DNA of 64,000 nucleotides from Nitrosomonas sp. (GCF_020852615.1 NZ_JADZAJ010000005.1:62001-126000); one strand, 5' to 3'; shown: positions 21,090-30,167, counted from the first letter of the stretch. Notes: a model not told the origin generated them from the letters alone. A program made the numbers and translations.

Positions 21090-23477
21090 TCAGTGAAATA
21101 CCCTGAATCCGGCCGGCTGCAGGAGCAGGGTCTGCTGCGTTAAGCCGGGCATGAACGGCACAGGCTTCCCGGCTACCCAGTCAGCATGTCCGCTCCCGTA
21201 ATAGGGAGAAAGCAGATGTCCGCTTTGGCCGCCAGGCATTTCAAAATAGCCCTGTTCTTCTTTTCCGGGCGCAACGACAAGGCGTAACGATGCACCGAAA
21301 CTTGGTGCCTGCACACGTGGCATGTGATGATCTCCGGGTAACGGATCAGCCGGCATATTCAGCCAGGCAGCAATCCATGAAGGCAGAGCGCGACTGAATG
21401 GATGTCTGATGTCAGCCGTATTTTTTTCTCCCCAGCTGCGTGCAGTAATTCCGCCAGGCAATGCCTGCATCTGTTCTGTTACCTGGCGTGCGCGAGCTGC
21501 AAGCATGCTGTCCCAGTCACGGTCACCTGCAGGCAATAAATGAGGCGGGCGCTGTTCAATCAGCTTCCATACCGCGTGCTCGGCCTGACCCAAACGTGGC
21601 ATTTCAAATTCGGGATAATCAGATTTTATTTTGGCAGTAAATCCATCGAGGAGATGTTTTATTACTTCAAGACGAAAAATATGCACAATCCGGTAAGCAA
21701 CTGATTGCGGAGAAGCGTGTCCATCCCAGTCCTGCAGTGCCTGCTGTATTTCATTACGCCATGTGGCAGGTGGTGTTTTTTGCAGTGTTTCATCCAGCAG
21801 CTGCTTCCAGCGGGTAAGAAGTAATGCGCGATCATCCAGCTGGATAGCCAGCAGATCCGCAGGTGAAAACCGGTTTTGAGCATACAGCTTATCCCGAATT
21901 TGCCGGCTGCGCGCTCCAAGCTCGTATCCGCCATCCCCCAATTTATTTAATAAAACACCGTCAATCATTCTGGAATTACCGTTCCAGAGGCGCATATCCG
22001 GCGGGTTGATCACCAGCGGATAATCTTCATCTGCGAGCCGGCCGTTCCAGCCAACGGGCCGGCTTCCCCAATCTGCCGGCAGGCCGGGATCATAGTTTCC
22101 CGCACGTAGCGGAATATGGCCGGCAATCGTCCAGGCAATATCACCATTGCTGCTGCCGGCAATGAAATTTTGTGCCGGCATACCGATATGCCGGGCGATA
22201 TTTACTGCTTCTTCCAGGCTGTCCGCCTGTTCCAGATCGGCCATATTCAGATTGACTGCATCAGCCTGATGAGCCACCCAGGCCAATGCCAGAGGCGTAC
22301 CATCAAAATCCTTTGCCAGAATCGGGCCCCATTCGGTTTCATGGATTTCAAGAACTTCGTCAGGAGCACCACGCACATACAGCGTTTCGCGCCATATTTT
22401 TATGGGCTTCCATTCACCCTGATTCAGGTAACGGGTGGAATCGTCCGAATCAAGGCGAATTCTTACCCAGTCAGCAAAATCACCATAAGAATTGGTAAAT
22501 CCCCAGGCAATATGGCGATTGGAACCGGCAACCACCACCGGTGTACCTGGCAGACTGACGCCAGTCACATCAATTTTCTGTTCAGGGTGTTGCGGATCCG
22601 AATAAATCAATCGGGTGCGAAACCATAAATTGGGTACCTGCAAAGCCAGATGCATATCATTGGCCACCAGTGCACTGCCATCTGTCAAATGCCCGCCCAC
22701 GGCAAATCCATTACTGCCGACAGCAGGGATTTCTTCAAATTTGCTGTCTGATACAACCTGTCTGCGGATGGCATGCAAGTCAAGATCAGTTGCGGGCGGA
22801 CAGGGTGGCCACTCAAATTGCTCTCCAAACAGCGGTGCATCCCATTCGCCTCCGGCAGCAGCCAGAAACCGATAGGCGGATTCCGGTAAAGAAGCATGCA
22901 TCATTGATAAACCCAGCTCACGCTCAATACTGTTCTCCTGCAAAATCATATACATGGTAAGTACAACTAACAGCGTATCTTCGTTTCGCCAGGGCTGTGG
23001 TACGGTTTGTGTAAGCAAATAACCCAACTGCCTGACAGAGAGGCTGTCCAGCCCGGCATTAATTCCATCCCGATAAGCTTCAAGCAGATGAAGCTGATTT
23101 TCCGGCAGCTTCTGTAACATTGCCTGTGCCCGGGCACGCATACGATGCATACGCGCCTTCCGGTCTGAGGGTAACGCAGCGGTACCGAACAATTCCGCCA
23201 GCTCACCGGCAGCTTTACGGCGCATCAGATCCATTTCAAAAAAGCGCTCTTGCGCATGAACAAAGCCCAAGCCGCGAGCCAGATCAAGCCGGTTTTCAGC
23301 ACTCAGCGTTACGGTACCAAGTTTGTCCCGTTCAATAGTGACCGTTTTCGCCAGTCCCGGAACAGATCGCTCACCTTCATAGACAGGTAAACTGCCTTTA
23401 AGAAGCAGCCAGGCAGCCAGCAATGTGGTTATTATAAATAAAAACAGAAAAAACAATATGTTGCGTAATAACTTCAT
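21090..23477 (-). CDS. Penicillin acylase family protein (Ntn amidohydrolase)
   Basis: This 795-residue protein is a penicillin acylase/AHL acylase-type hydrolase, made as one chain and cut autocatalytically into alpha and beta subunits. An N-terminal hydrophobic segment (about 5-27) directs export or anchors it. The beta subunit nucleophile is the Ser of VGSNGFAVGG near residue 255, followed by LVANDMHL. Further family motifs are GVSLPGTPVVVAGSN and WGFTNSYGDFADW. Members cleave amides such as beta-lactam side chains or acyl-homoserine lactones; the substrate cannot be told from sequence. It stands alone between prsR and a 450-base gap. Confidence 0.93.
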   Translation of the reverse strand: MKLLRNILFFLFLFIITTLLAAWLLLKGSLPVYEGERSVPGLAKTVTIERDKLGTVTLSAENRLDLARGLGFVHAQERFFEMDLMRRKAAGELAELFGTAALPSDRKARMHRMRARAQAMLQKLPENQLHLLEAYRDGINAGLDSLSVRQLGYLLTQTVPQPWRNEDTLLVVLTMYMILQENSIERELGLSMMHASLPESAYRFLAAAGGEWDAPLFGEQFEWPPCPPATDLDLHAIRRQVVSDSKFEEIPAVGSNGFAVGGHLTDGSALVANDMHLALQVPNLWFRTRLIYSDPQHPEQKIDVTGVSLPGTPVVVAGSNRHIAWGFTNSYGDFADWVRIRLDSDDSTRYLNQGEWKPIKIWRETLYVRGAPDEVLEIHETEWGPILAKDFDGTPLALAWVAHQADAVNLNMADLEQADSLEEAVNIARHIGMPAQNFIAGSSNGDIAWTIAGHIPLRAGNYDPGLPADWGSRPVGWNGRLADEDYPLVINPPDMRLWNGNSRMIDGVLLNKLGDGGYELGARSRQIRDKLYAQNRFSPADLLAIQLDDRALLLTRWKQLLDETLQKTPPATWRNEIQQALQDWDGHASPQSVAYRIVHIFRLEVIKHLLDGFTAKIKSDYPEFEMPRLGQAEHAVWKLIEQRPPHLLPAGDRDWDSMLAARARQVTEQMQALPGGITARSWGEKNTADIRHPFSRALPSWIAAWLNMPADPLPGDHHMPRVQAPSFGASLRLVVAPGKEEQGYFEMPGGQSGHLLSPYYGSGHADWVAGKPVPFMPGLTQQTLLLQPAGFRVFH

Positions 23478-23934
23478 ACTTGATCTTTAAAATGGAAACT
23501 GTTGGAATTACAACAGCGGGACCTCATCTTCGCTCAGGAAACAGCACCGCCCCCAATTGCACATTGTCATTTCAGAGGCATTATTTTTTTGTCCACAATT
23601 CCTGTGGATAAGTTTGTGTACAATCTGGTAACGACTTGCTTAAGATTGTCATTTCAAACGGTATTTTTAAAGCTGCTGAATTTTTGTACATTTATTTTAA
23701 TGTTTATAAACAGTATCTTATTTTATTTATCAATACCAGAGCCGGTTTGCGGTGCTGTCAATACCATCTGAGGCAGAGGTGTGGATATTTTCGCATGTGT
23801 CAAGGAGATTTTTTCATGACATCCAGAAAATCAGGATTTCCGTTTTTTTCAAAAGAACGATCAGGCATGATTTCCCTGGTTATTTCCGGTTTTTACACAT
23901 GTGACCGGCCATTCTGCGAGTCACAGGGGTAAGT
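23478..23934. other. 457-base intergenic region with paired DnaA-box-like sites
   Basis: No believable gene was found. It is AT-rich and contains an exact DnaA-box sequence TGTGGATAA at 23604-23612 facing TTGTCCACA at 23590-23598. The pair also forms a hairpin with a 5-base loop. It may hold the promoter for the penicillin acylase gene (minus) or the UDG-like gene (plus). Confidence 0.5.
23590..23612. promoter_or_regulatory. Inverted pair of DnaA-box-like sequences
   Basis: TTGTCCACA (one mismatch to TTATCCACA) and TGTGGATAA (exact on the minus strand) are 5 bases apart. Possible DnaA binding or titration site, or simply a hairpin. No dnaA/dnaN or iterons are nearby, so an origin is not claimed. 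Confidence 0.35.
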
Positions 23935-24537
23935 ATGAATGATCTTGATTCACTGATCAGGCAGGTGCGCTGCTGTACTTTATGTGCCGAGCATTTGCCA
24001 TTGGGGCCAAGGCCTGTCTTTCAGCTGCATCCATCAGCTCGTATCCTGATTACCAGCCAGGCGCCAGGCAGGCGAGTGCATGAAACCGGCTTACCGTTCA
24101 ATGACCCCAGTGGCGACCGACTGCGTGCGTGGCTGAACATGACACGCGAAACTTTCTATGATTCCAGCCGGATTGCTATTTTACCCATGGGTCTGTGTTT
24201 TCCGGGAACAGGAAAATCCGGTGATTTACCTCCCCGGCCTGAATGTGCTCCTGCCTGGCGATCAGAACTGTTATCGCATCTGAATCATATCCGGCTGACA
24301 CTGCTGGTGGGCCAGTATGCACAGGCTTATTATTTTTCCCGGCAAGACAGGAAATCAGCATCATTAACTGAAAATGTCCGCTCCTGGCGGAAATTCTGGC
24401 CTGATATCGTGCCACTCCCTCACCCCAGCCCGCGTAATAACCTTTGGTTGAGGCGCAATCCGTGGTTTGAGGAAGAAATCATCCCGGCACTCCAGGAACG
24501 TGTGGCGATAATTCTGAATCAGACAGCCGATTCCTGA
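23935..24537 (+). CDS. Uracil-DNA glycosylase superfamily protein
   Basis: The 200-residue protein has UDG-fold features: a Cys-containing N-terminus (VRCCTLCAEHLPLGPRP), ILITSQAPGRRVHETGLPFND as motif-1-like region, WLNMTRETFY, a strand TLLVGQYAQAYY and a motif-2-like LPHPSPRNN near residue 165. This branch is often annotated as uracil-DNA glycosylase family. The motif-1 catalytic residue of known active families is not obvious, so enzymatic activity is uncertain. It has no operon partner. Confidence 0.82.
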   Translation: MNDLDSLIRQVRCCTLCAEHLPLGPRPVFQLHPSARILITSQAPGRRVHETGLPFNDPSGDRLRAWLNMTRETFYDSSRIAILPMGLCFPGTGKSGDLPPRPECAPAWRSELLSHLNHIRLTLLVGQYAQAYYFSRQDRKSASLTENVRSWRKFWPDIVPLPHPSPRNNLWLRRNPWFEEEIIPALQERVAIILNQTADS

Positions 24538-24848
24538 GTTTCCATGCCGGAATAACGTCCGGTGCCATTCATTTCCGGTCAGAAATGCCTAATCTACCGG
24601 CTGATTTGTATCGGATTACAATAAATAATAATTAATGCGTTGAACTTTATATATGAAGTTTTACCTGATTCAAGAAAAGGTAGCAGTGTTCGGATATGCC
24701 ATTTCGATTATTTGTTTGTATTAGGTTTTCTGCTTTACGGACATGTGACTGTGGAGTAGAGTAAACCACGAGCGTCTGTTCATTAACTCAGAAAGCGGTT
24801 TGCGTTTGCAAATCATTAATAACCATAACCTGAAAGGAGTGGTAAAGC
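24538..24848. other. 311-base intergenic region, no gene seen
   Basis: AT-rich and without a convincing ORF longer than 25 codons. It probably carries the promoter of the coiled-coil gene at 24849, whose RBS is GAAAGGAGTGG just before the ATG. No other element was recognised. Confidence 0.5.
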
Positions 24849-25136
24849 ATGAGTAATAGAGAAGCTTATATCAAGAAGGCTGAAGTTCAGTTAAAAGAGT
24901 GGAGTGCACAAATCGATCTCCTGAAAACAAAAGGAGAAAACCTGACTGCTGATGCCGAAATCGAGTTCAAGAAGAAATTAGATGAGGCAGAAGAAAAACG
25001 AGCTGAACTCTCATCCTATCTGGATCAGCTGGCAGATAAAACAGACAGTATCTGGGATGATATAAAGGATGAAGCAGAAGAAAAATGGAATACTGTCAGC
25101 AAAACATTTTCTGATTTTGTCGGTAAGTTCAAGTAA
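24849..25136 (+). CDS. Small charged coiled-coil protein, possibly stress-related
   Basis: The 95-residue protein has no signal peptide or membrane segment and is almost wholly alpha-helical, rich in Lys, Glu, Asp and Ala, with heptad-like spacing. A strong Shine-Dalgarno (AAAGGAGTGG) precedes its ATG. It resembles small helical proteins annotated as sll1863-type stress response proteins, but I cannot prove this. The next two genes are also small proteins, each with its own strong RBS, suggesting a stress-linked group. Confidence 0.75.
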   Translation: MSNREAYIKKAEVQLKEWSAQIDLLKTKGENLTADAEIEFKKKLDEAEEKRAELSSYLDQLADKTDSIWDDIKDEAEEKWNTVSKTFSDFVGKFK

Positions 25137-25171
25137 ACAGACTGAATCTCTCAACTGAAGTGGAGGAGACT

Positions 25172-25339
25172 ATGTTTAGTAGGGCATTAGTTTTCTTTCT
25201 CATTGCTGTTCTGGCTGGAATCCCGGGTTTTGCAGGTATTGCAGGAACGCTTGCATGGGCAGTGAAAGTGTTGTCCTTCACAGGCCTGATCCTCACGGTA
25301 GTTTTTTATCTGCCGGGCAAAAGGACACTCCCTGTTTGA
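25172..25339 (+). CDS. DUF1328/YtjA-like small membrane protein, 55 aa
   Basis: ATG 25172 is preceded by GTGGAGGAGAC, an excellent Shine-Dalgarno. The product has two hydrophobic segments, about 4-24 and 31-48, around a Gly/Ala-rich turn (GFAGIAGTLAWAVK), and ends in a short basic tail. This matches the YtjA/DUF1328 family of about 55-residue inner-membrane proteins, often induced under envelope or osmotic stress. It lies 35 bases after the coiled-coil gene and is probably co-transcribed. Confidence 0.85.
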   Translation: MFSRALVFFLIAVLAGIPGFAGIAGTLAWAVKVLSFTGLILTVVFYLPGKRTLPV

Positions 25340-25426
25340 ATCGGTATTCCCGGTGAGAATTCAAGTAATTGACCACGCCATACAAGGACGTTTGTATGTT
25401 CTAATTTTAAACAAAGGAGTAGAAAA

Positions 25427-25690
25427 ATGAAAAAAATCTATCTGCTGTCAACTGTTCTTCTTATGTTTCTGTCATCTTCCGTCATCGCAGAGGAAACTTT
25501 CACCGAAAAACTGGAAACAAAGACAAATGATGCTAAAAGAGCAGCCAATAAAGCAATCAATCGTACACAAGAAGCAACCTGCACAGACAGTGATGCTGAA
25601 TGCTTGAAGCAAAAAGCAAAGAACAGGGCAAGTGAAGCTTATGATGCTACTAAAGACAAAGCATCTGAAATCAAAAATAAAGTTGACTGA
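25427..25690 (+). CDS. Small secreted helical protein, 87 aa
   Basis: A clear signal peptide (residues 1-21, ending SSVIAEE) precedes a helical, Lys/Ala/Asp-rich domain with repeats of the type AKxxAxxAxx and one possible disulfide pair (CTDSDAEC). RBS AAAGGAG is well placed before the ATG. The amphipathic character is LEA-like, but no family is recognised. It is the third member of a run of small stress or envelope proteins and ends right where an IS-like remnant begins. Confidence 0.75.
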   Translation: MKKIYLLSTVLLMFLSSSVIAEETFTEKLETKTNDAKRAANKAINRTQEATCTDSDAECLKQKAKNRASEAYDATKDKASEIKNKVD

Positions 25691-25691
25691 T

Positions 25692-26060
25692 TGCCTGCCC
25701 CCACTAAACAGCGCCGACTGAAATCCAGCAAAGTCCGTTTTCATAAAGGAGAAAGGACTTGAAGAAGCGGTTTACGGAAGAGCAGATCATTGCTGCTCTC
25801 AAGCAAGCCGAGGTTGGTACGCCCGTCCCGGAGCTGTGTCGAGAGCACGGCATCAGCTCGGCGACGTTCTATAAATGGCAGGCGAAATATGGCGGTCTGG
25901 ACGTGTCTTTGATAGCCAGAATGAAGGAACTGGAGGCGGAGAATGCCCGGCTGAAGAAGGTGTACGCCGAGGAGCGTCTCAAGGCCGACATCCTGATGGA
26001 GCCGGGTCAGGTGTAGGTCAGGATCTGCATACGCCTAGAGAACATGCGAGAGCTGACAAT
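25692..26060 (+). mobile_element. IS3-family insertion sequence remnant
   Basis: TGCCTGCCCCCACTAAA starting about 25692 resembles the left terminal inverted repeat of IS3-type elements. A transposase OrfA frame follows at 25759, but OrfB and a matching right end are not found. The element is therefore a 5' fragment. The right boundary is approximate. Confidence 0.6.
25759..26016 (+). pseudogene. IS3-type transposase OrfA, remnant
   Basis: The 85-residue product begins KKRFTEEQIIAALKQAE and contains the helix-turn-helix (VPELCREHGISSATFYKW) and start of the leucine-zipper region (MKELEAENARLKKVY) typical of IS3-family OrfA. The usual end KADILKEAL... is replaced by KADILMEPGQV and stop, and no OrfB follows, so it cannot make a functional transposase. 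The start codon is TTG after AAAGGACT. Its base composition is more GC-rich than the AT-rich DNA on the right, consistent with a separate origin. Confidence 0.82.
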
Positions 26061-26116
26061 AAAAAGGTCAGCTGAGAATGGTTAACAAGCTTGAGCTCGC
26101 ACCAGAAAAACTTGAC

Positions 26117-26296
26117 TTAAACTAACTTAATTAACAACATAATAAATAAAATAATTATTATTAGAGGGGCAATAATAGCTTTCCAATCCGAAGAAGTCGC
26201 TTTAGGGCTGTTCCTCATCATTTCCAGCGCTGCAGGAAATAAAATTATTAAGAATATTATTAACGCTAATGCAGAGGTGATTTGCATCCAATCCAT
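26117..26296 (-). CDS. Small two-helix membrane protein, 59 aa
   Basis: An ATG at 26296 on the minus strand, preceded by AGGAAAAGAGG as Shine-Dalgarno, opens a 59-codon frame. The product has two hydrophobic segments (about 5-23 and 41-57) joined by a polar loop (RNSPKATSSDWK), so it should be an integral inner-membrane protein with both ends on the same side. It lies 88 bases downstream of the YccA gene, past a terminator hairpin. No family recognised. AT-rich like its neighbour, perhaps acquired with it. Confidence 0.65.
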   Translation of the reverse strand: MDWMQITSALALIIFLIILFPAALEMMRNSPKATSSDWKAIIAPLIIIILFIMLLIKLV

Positions 26297-26331
26297 GCCC
26301 AGACCTCTTTTCCTTCCATTTATTCCACTCT

Positions 26332-26362
26332 AAAAATAAAGCCTCGATTTGACCGAGGCTTT
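26332..26362 (-). terminator. Rho-independent terminator after the YccA/BI-1 gene
   Basis: AAAGCCTCG and CGAGGCTTT form a 9-base perfect stem with a 7-base loop, followed on the minus strand by TATTTTTA. It sits 22 bases beyond the YccA stop and before the 59-aa gene. Confidence 0.85.
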
Positions 26363-26384
26363 GAATAGCTAAAGTAGCCGACAA

Positions 26385-27056
26385 TTAATCGTCATTACCC
26401 ATAATTCCTAGAATTTGCAACAAGCTGATAAAGATATTGAAAATAGTCATATATAGCCCGATTGTTGCTAACACGTAATTAGTTTCACCACCATGAATAA
26501 TACGACTCGTATCATATAAAATAAAACCGCTCATGGTGAGAATAACTACAGCTGATATCGCTAATGACATTGCAGGTATTTGTAAGAAAATATTTGCCAG
26601 AGCAGCAAGTAAAACTAACAAAAAACCTGCCATCAAGAATCCACCCAGAAAACTAAAATCTTTTCGTGTGGCAAGAGCATATATGGATAATCCCATAAAT
26701 ATCGTGCCTGTACCCGCCAGTGACAATGTAATGATATTTCCACCATTAGGCAGAGAAGCATACATGGTTAACATGGGGCCCAATCCAAATCCTAATAAAC
26801 CTGTAATCAGAAAAACAATTCCGATTCCCGCTACAGATTGAGCAAAACGGGGTAATACAAACATTGCAATCAGCATGCCACTCATCACAGAAATCAAATA
26901 TGTCATTGGTGGCATGTTTAAGAACATTGAAAGCCCGGCAGTTAGACCGCTGAACAATAGCGTTAAGGATAACAGTATGTAAGTGTTACGCAATACCCTG
27001 TTAGTCGCAAAAGCAGATGATGCGTTATGAGCAATTGTGGAATAACTTCGATTCAT
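26385..27056 (-). CDS. Bax inhibitor-1/YccA family membrane protein
   Basis: The product, 223 residues from ATG 27056, has seven predicted membrane segments and the BI-1 signature FILYDTSRIIHGGETNYV near the C-terminus. Family members are Ca2+-leak channels or, for YccA, modulators of FtsH proteolysis of SecY. The start is set by TTGGAGGTCATTAAA upstream; an in-frame codon at 27071 lacks an RBS. The gene is distinctly AT-rich relative to uvrC and the rest of the window, and it is flanked by an IS remnant, so horizontal acquisition is possible. Confidence 0.9.
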   Translation of the reverse strand: MNRSYSTIAHNASSAFATNRVLRNTYILLSLTLLFSGLTAGLSMFLNMPPMTYLISVMSGMLIAMFVLPRFAQSVAGIGIVFLITGLLGFGLGPMLTMYASLPNGGNIITLSLAGTGTIFMGLSIYALATRKDFSFLGGFLMAGFLLVLLAALANIFLQIPAMSLAISAVVILTMSGFILYDTSRIIHGGETNYVLATIGLYMTIFNIFISLLQILGIMGNDD

Positions 27057-27381
27057 TTTAATGACCTCCAAACATAAGTATATAAATTACTACTATTTTT
27101 GTTATAGTGACTCAGACGTCTTATTTATAGCTCACCTTATAAGTATAACCTCAATAGTATTTAGTTTTTATAAATCAATGATTTCTATTTTGTAAAAATT
27201 TATCAAGGAAATCCTGAAGAATACTTCCTGATTTTGGCAAAATACCTGGATGCCACCTACCGAGTATCCCGATGAAGCAGATGACTTTTGTCAACGTCGA
27301 AGTCGTCAGCAAGTGCTGGCAAAATGAACCAGAACGCTTTACCACCAATCCATACCATCATAATACGGGGAACTAAGTACT
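27057..27381. other. 325-base intergenic region, no gene seen
   Basis: The part next to the YccA gene is very AT-rich and should hold its promoter. From about 27230 the composition changes to that of the chromosome. A 25-codon frame at about 27251-27328 has no RBS and may be a gene relic, but nothing recognisable is encoded. Confidence 0.45.
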
Positions 27382-29196
27382 TTAGCGTAATTCCCGATAG
27401 ATTTTCTCTGCCAACGCCCGGCTGATACCTTCAGTCTGCTGTAATTCCTCGACACTGGCATTTTTCACACCTTTGAGGCCGCCAAAACGGGTAAGCAGGC
27501 TCTGGCGACGCCTGGCACCAATGCCGGAAATCTGCTCAAGGGTTGAGATCCTGCGGGTTTTTCCCCGTTTTGCCCGGTGTCCCTGGATGGCAAAACGATG
27601 GGCTTCATCACGGATTTGCTGGATAAGATGCAGGGCAGGGTGATCATCCGGCAGATGTAATGCATCGTCCTGCCAGGGAAGAATCAGCTGCTCCAATCCC
27701 GGTTTGCGGGCCTCTCCCTTGGCCACCCCCACCAGTGGAATATCGTTGAGCCCCAGCTCTATCATGACTTCGTTGGCTACCCTGATCTGTCCCTTGCCGC
27801 CATCAATCAGGATCAGGTCAGGCAATTTTCCTTCTTCCATGGCAATTTTTGCATAGCGCCGCTGCAGCGCATTGCGCATTGCCGCATAGTCATCCCCCGG
27901 TGTGATACCGGTGATGTTATAGCGGCGGTACTCACCATTGCGCATGGCAAAACGGTCATACACCACACAGGAGGCAATCGCGGCCTCCCCCATGGTATGG
28001 CTGATATCAAAACATTCAATACGCATCAGACCGGGCAGATTCAGCACTTCCTGCAACGCCTGCAATCTGTCTTCCTGGCTTGCCTGCCGGGTCAGCATTT
28101 GCTGCAGGGCCAGTTGCGCATTTTCGGCAGCCATATCCAGCCATTTGCGCCGATCTCCAATCGGGCTGGTCGTCAGTACCACTTTATGGCCGGACTGCTC
28201 AGACAGCAGTTTCTGCAACAGTGTTACGCGAATTTTGTGACCGAGGATAATCAGCGGAGGTACGCTGCGATTCAGATAATGTTGAGTGACAAAGGCTTCC
28301 AGTACTGTGCTGATGTCTTCTTCATGCGCGTTTTGCGGGAAAAAAGTTTTGTCACCCAAATGGCGGCCACTTCGGATCATGACCAGATTGACAGCAACAG
28401 CATGGCCATCAGCTCCGGTTGCGCAGGCAATTACGTCTGCATCCAATGCCCTGCCGCTATCGACAAACTGTTTTTCCTGGATTTTACGCAACGCCTGCAT
28501 CTGGTCACGAAACAGTGCAGCCTGTTCGTAATCCTGTCGATCGGATGCAGCAAACATTTTCTGTTCAATCATTTTCAGTACCTCATCCTGTTTGCCCTGC
28601 AGAAACAGAGTGGCACTTCTGACATCCTCCTGATATGTTTCCCGGGCAATTATGCCAACACAGGGCGCACTGCAGCGTTTGATCTGATAAAGCAGGCACG
28701 GCCTCGTGCGGTGGTCAAACACCGAATTCTCGCAGGTGCGCAGACGAAACACTTTCTGCAGCAGCTGGATGCTGGATTTGACCACCCCCGCATTCGGAAA
28801 CGGACCAAAATACTGATGACGGCTATCCAGCGCACCGCGATAAAATGCAAGCCGTGGAAAGGTATGCCCCGTCAGCAGCAGATAGGGGTAAGACTTATCA
28901 TCCCGGAACAGGATGTTATAGCGTGGCGCAAGGCTCTTGATCAGGTTGTTTTCCAGCAGCAGAGCTTCCGCTTCAGAGCGGGTAACTGTGGTTTCGATCC
29001 CCGCAATCTGTGACACCATGAGTTGAATGCGCGGCGACAGACCGGATTTCTGAAAATAGGAAGATACCCTTTTCCGCAGATCAATGGCCTTCCCAACATA
29101 AATGACATCACCTGCCGCATTCAGCATGCGATATACGCCCGGCTGGACGGGTAATGTCAGAACAAATGCTTTACCGTCGAAATATACTTCCGGCAA
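27382..29196 (-). CDS. uvrC: Excinuclease ABC subunit C
   Basis: UvrC makes both incisions in nucleotide excision repair. The 604-residue protein shows the GIY-YIG nuclease at the N-terminus ([17 protein letters not shown]), the UVR helix pair that binds UvrB near 205-240 ([15 protein letters not shown]), the RNase H-like nuclease half ([20 protein letters not shown] and [11 protein letters not shown]) and two C-terminal helix-hairpin-helix motifs ([13 protein letters not shown] and [13 protein letters not shown]). Length is standard. uvrB lies elsewhere in this window (54773-56872). The 3' neighbour tautomerase gene is upstream on the same strand. Confidence 0.97.
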   Translation of the reverse strand: MPEVYFDGKAFVLTLPVQPGVYRMLNAAGDVIYVGKAIDLRKRVSSYFQKSGLSPRIQLMVSQIAGIETTVTRSEAEALLLENNLIKSLAPRYNILFRDDKSYPYLLLTGHTFPRLAFYRGALDSRHQYFGPFPNAGVVKSSIQLLQKVFRLRTCENSVFDHRTRPCLLYQIKRCSAPCVGIIARETYQEDVRSATLFLQGKQDEVLKMIEQKMFAASDRQDYEQAALFRDQMQALRKIQEKQFVDSGRALDADVIACATGADGHAVAVNLVMIRSGRHLGDKTFFPQNAHEEDISTVLEAFVTQHYLNRSVPPLIILGHKIRVTLLQKLLSEQSGHKVVLTTSPIGDRRKWLDMAAENAQLALQQMLTRQASQEDRLQALQEVLNLPGLMRIECFDISHTMGEAAIASCVVYDRFAMRNGEYRRYNITGITPGDDYAAMRNALQRRYAKIAMEEGKLPDLILIDGGKGQIRVANEVMIELGLNDIPLVGVAKGEARKPGLEQLILPWQDDALHLPDDHPALHLIQQIRDEAHRFAIQGHRAKRGKTRRISTLEQISGIGARRRQSLLTRFGGLKGVKNASVEELQQTEGISRALAEKIYRELR

Positions 29197-29211
29197 GGAA
29201 GGATCACCCCG

Positions 29212-29400
29212 TTATTTATCGTTACCCAGCAATTTGCCGCCTATAGCCCAGTTTTCGTGTGGCAGCTCATCAAATGCGATGTAAGTGTAGGATTTTGGCT
29301 TATGTGCAATGCGTTCCAGTGTATCCGTGATCTCAGCAGCAATCTGTTGCTTCTGTTCGCTGGTCAGTGAACCGGCCAGCCGGATGTTGATGTAGGGCAT
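29212..29400 (-). CDS. 4-oxalocrotonate tautomerase family protein
   Basis: The 62-residue protein begins MPYINIRLAG, so after Met removal Pro1 is the catalytic base, as in 4-oxalocrotonate tautomerases. Length and the C-terminal ENWAIGGKL fit the small-subunit family, which forms hexamers. The physiological substrate is unknown; there are no aromatic meta-cleavage genes nearby. It lies between the family-5 UDG gene and uvrC on the same strand with short gaps, so the three may be co-transcribed. Confidence 0.9.
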   Translation of the reverse strand: MPYINIRLAGSLTSEQKQQIAAEITDTLERIAHKPKSYTYIAFDELPHENWAIGGKLLGNDK

Positions 29401-29418
29401 ACTGTTACTCTCCTGAAA

Positions 29419-30072
29419 TTAGCGGGTGGCGGCCATATCCTGACAGATTCTGCTGACAACCTGTTCAAACATGGTTTCTGTCAGGCGCCGGGTCTGGGTA
29501 TTGTAGCGACTGCAATGGTAGCTGTCATACAGTCTCACCCCTTCAGCCACATGATGAACTGCGCCATGACTGAAGGGAAAATCGCGATTCCTGTACCCTA
29601 AAGCCATCAGCACCGCCTGATGGGCGACAGTTCCCAGCACCAGTAATGCCCGTCCGCCATTTTGTGCAAACTGACCCAGTTCGGAAGTCAGAAAAACGTT
29701 GCACTGGCGTATTTCTGCCGGCTGAGGCTTATTTGCCGGCGGCAGACATTTCACGGCATTGGTGATGCGGCAGCCGGTCAATCGCAGTGTATCGTCCGCT
29801 GCAAGTGATTCGTGATGACTGGCGAACCCGAATTTATGCAATGTCCGGTATAGCAGTATCCCGGCATAATCCCCGGTAAACGGGCGACCCGTCCGGTTGG
29901 CGCCATGTAATCCGGGAGCCAGTCCAACGACCAGTAACCCGGCTGAAGTGTCACCGAACGGAGCAACCGGCCGGGCATGATAATCGGGATAATCCGCCTT
30001 AACCTTGTCCAGATACTGTGCAAGTCGCGGACAATCGCGGCAGTCCGGCCGAAAAGAGCTTAATACGGTCAT
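29419..30072 (-). CDS. Type-5 uracil-DNA glycosylase (UdgB)
   Basis: Family-5 UDGs remove uracil and some other deaminated bases from DNA. Characteristic signs in this 217-residue protein are GLAPGLHGANRTGRPFTGD (motif 1, residues about 50-68) and HCSRYNTQT near residue 190 as the motif-2 equivalent, with a Cys where many members have Pro. Cysteines near the N-terminus (CRDCP) and CLPP agree with the 4Fe-4S cluster of the family. It is divergent from tamA and upstream of the tautomerase gene and uvrC, placing it in a DNA-repair neighbourhood. Confidence 0.9.
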   Translation of the reverse strand: MTVLSSFRPDCRDCPRLAQYLDKVKADYPDYHARPVAPFGDTSAGLLVVGLAPGLHGANRTGRPFTGDYAGILLYRTLHKFGFASHHESLAADDTLRLTGCRITNAVKCLPPANKPQPAEIRQCNVFLTSELGQFAQNGGRALLVLGTVAHQAVLMALGYRNRDFPFSHGAVHHVAEGVRLYDSYHCSRYNTQTRRLTETMFEQVVSRICQDMAATR

Positions 30073-30167
30073 GGAATCCTTTTGCTGTAAAATGATATTT
30101 TTATGTTGACACGTTACATCGGTACGCTGTCATAGCTGATTCCCTTCCAAACCAGTGGAGCAAGCAC

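Noticed and set aside
23502..23932. Two overlapping plus-strand frames before the UDG-like gene
   Set aside because: No RBS, AT-driven composition and no domain; they overlap the DnaA-box region.
26202..26384. 60-codon minus-strand frame overlapping the 59-aa membrane protein
   Set aside because: It runs through the YccA terminator hairpin and lacks membrane or domain features; the alternative frame starting at 26296 has an RBS and a coherent two-helix product.
27251..27328. 25-codon frame between the YccA gene and uvrC
   Set aside because: No RBS and too short to support; possibly a relic.
23935..30072. The two UDG-fold genes as a duplicated pair
   Set aside because: They belong to different UDG branches with different motifs and are not adjacent, so recent duplication is not supported.
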